From Paralichthys olivaceus (Eukaryota > Chordata > Actinopteri > Pleuronectiformes > Paralichthyidae), in the NCBI RefSeq assembly GCF_024713975.1, contig NC_091107.1, forward strand, positions 12,017,501 through 12,081,500: 64,000 nt of DNA, read 5' to 3'. Shown in pieces: positions 63,145 through 64,000 of this stretch. The position numbers and the translations under genes are program-made. Below the pieces are notes generated by a model, which did not search any database, was not told the DNA's origin, and saw nothing but the letters and a program-made list of their open reading frames with translations. Numbering within the stretch: position 1 is the first letter of the stretch; each line of letters opens with the position of its first letter.

Positions 63145-63404
63145 GCCCCCACGTTCCTTGCAATGTTAGCTATTGACATTTAAAATATTGAAGCTTCAGC
63201 TCGTTTCACTTCTGTCAGGCACCCAGAGATATCACCTGCATGTAACTTTGTTAATCCTGTATAAGATGCCATTCTCACTGCTCTCATTTTTTGGAATCAT
63301 GAAACCAAAGTACGATTATGCTAACCCCTCAGAGTGATTTTACTTGAGGGTTTGTTTCTCTGTAAACCTGTATTTATTAGGCCTTCCTTTATGTTTATTG
63401 TTTA

Positions 63405-63600
63405 AAACCATTTTCACTCAGGCACTTGATTGCACTTTGTTTATTGCACTTGTCTTTGTAGAACTGCTGCTGTCTTCTCTTTTGTATTGTTCTCTTAACT
63501 GATTATATTTGCACACAGGTCTTGAGAAATGCAATTTTCCCTCCACTGTATTGTTTAAAAATATGGCTGGAATGACATTAATAAAGTTGAAATGTCAGTG
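63405..63600 (+). repeat. Retroposon tail-like sequence in dynll2 intron 1
   Basis: Words gattgcactttgtttattgcac, gcaattttccctccactg and gacattaataaagttgaa resemble the tail at 62395-62512. Diverged. Confidence 0.4.
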
Positions 63601-63724
63601 CTGGTTCCATGGGAATGGAAGAACAAGTCTCACTGGTTGCATGAGCTGGAATCTGTGTGAGAACTATGTGGGTAAGAAAAAGTTAACAATTTTTCTCTCT
63701 TTCCTGTACAGTTAAGAAGCCAAT

Positions 63725-64000
63725 ATGTCTGACAAGAAGGCAGTGATTAAGAATGCAGACATGTCTGATGAAATGCAGCAGGATGCTGTGGACTGTGCCA
63801 TGCAGGCCATGGAAAAGTACAACATTGAGAAGGATATTGCTGCTTATGTCAAAAAGGTATGTCGGATCAAAAATGATGAGCACCAACATGAAACTTTTAC
63901 TGAAAGCTGATTTAATGGTGTCCTATCTGTGCTATGCTTATTATCACCTCCCCTGCAGGAGTTTGACAAGAAGTACAATCCCACCTGGCATTGCATCGTC
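63725..64000 (+). CDS. dynll2: Dynein light chain LC8-type 2 (DYNLL2), 5' part
   Basis: Coding exons 63725-63856 and 63959 onward, giving the first 58 of about 89 residues before the right edge cuts the gene. LC8 is a homodimeric hub that binds short linear motifs in dynein intermediate chain, myosin Va and many other partners. The sequence [19 protein letters not shown] is followed by the invariant [15 protein letters not shown] and [17 protein letters not shown] at the start and AVDCA rather than SVECA favour DYNLL2 over DYNLL1. The intron after Lys-Lys (codon 44) is the usual LC8 position. Linkage to srsf1 matches human chromosome 17q22, from memory. Confidence 0.95.

Noticed and set aside
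62955-63179. Thr-His-rich minus-strand frame before dynll2
   Set aside because: Translation of the GT microsatellite.

Overview
The window is nuclear DNA of a ray-finned fish, most likely a percomorph teleost. The genes have many short exons with GT/AG introns, the encoded proteins match vertebrate families end to end, and the introns carry long GT microsatellites and small non-autonomous repeats typical of teleosts. I see no bacterial, plasmid or CRISPR content and no tRNA or rRNA gene.

Layout: (1) 290-7361, minus strand: first nine coding exons of a MATE-type drug/proton antiporter (slc47a1-like), running off the left edge. (2) 12019-13760, plus: tmigd1, an epithelial immunoglobulin-domain membrane protein. 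(3) 18190-21013, plus: pimreg (FAM64A/CATS), a mitotic regulator. (4) 23243-29852, plus: cct8, the theta subunit of the CCT/TRiC chaperonin, with two candidate alternative last exons. (5) 31089-36931, plus: rskr (SGK494), an AGC-like kinase. (6) 45090-48592, plus, with a non-coding first exon near 39.6 kb: aldolase C (aldoc). (7) 50825-54602, plus: pigs, a GPI-transamidase subunit. (8) 55867-58362, plus: srsf1, a splicing factor with a long 3' region. (9) 63725-64000, plus: start of dynll2, cut by the right edge.

The genes do not form one pathway. From memory, most of them (SLC47A, TMIGD1, PIMREG, RSKR, PIGS, ALDOC, SRSF1, DYNLL2) have human counterparts on chromosome 17, and rskr-aldoc-pigs is a conserved cluster; cct8 (human chromosome 21) is the exception.

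The most interesting signals are a diverged second copy of the srsf1 3'-UTR tail about 1.3 kb downstream (59417-59797 versus 60793-61052), the pair of alternative cct8 terminal exons that would give two different chaperonin tails, a threonine-proline CDK-site array in pimreg with an E2F/CHR-like promoter beside a roughly 120-base GT repeat, a fast-changing srsf1 protein with a 20-glycine linker, and several families of small transposon-like repeats present in two or more copies. All exon boundaries were read by eye from splice consensus, frame continuity and family alignment from memory; no search was run.
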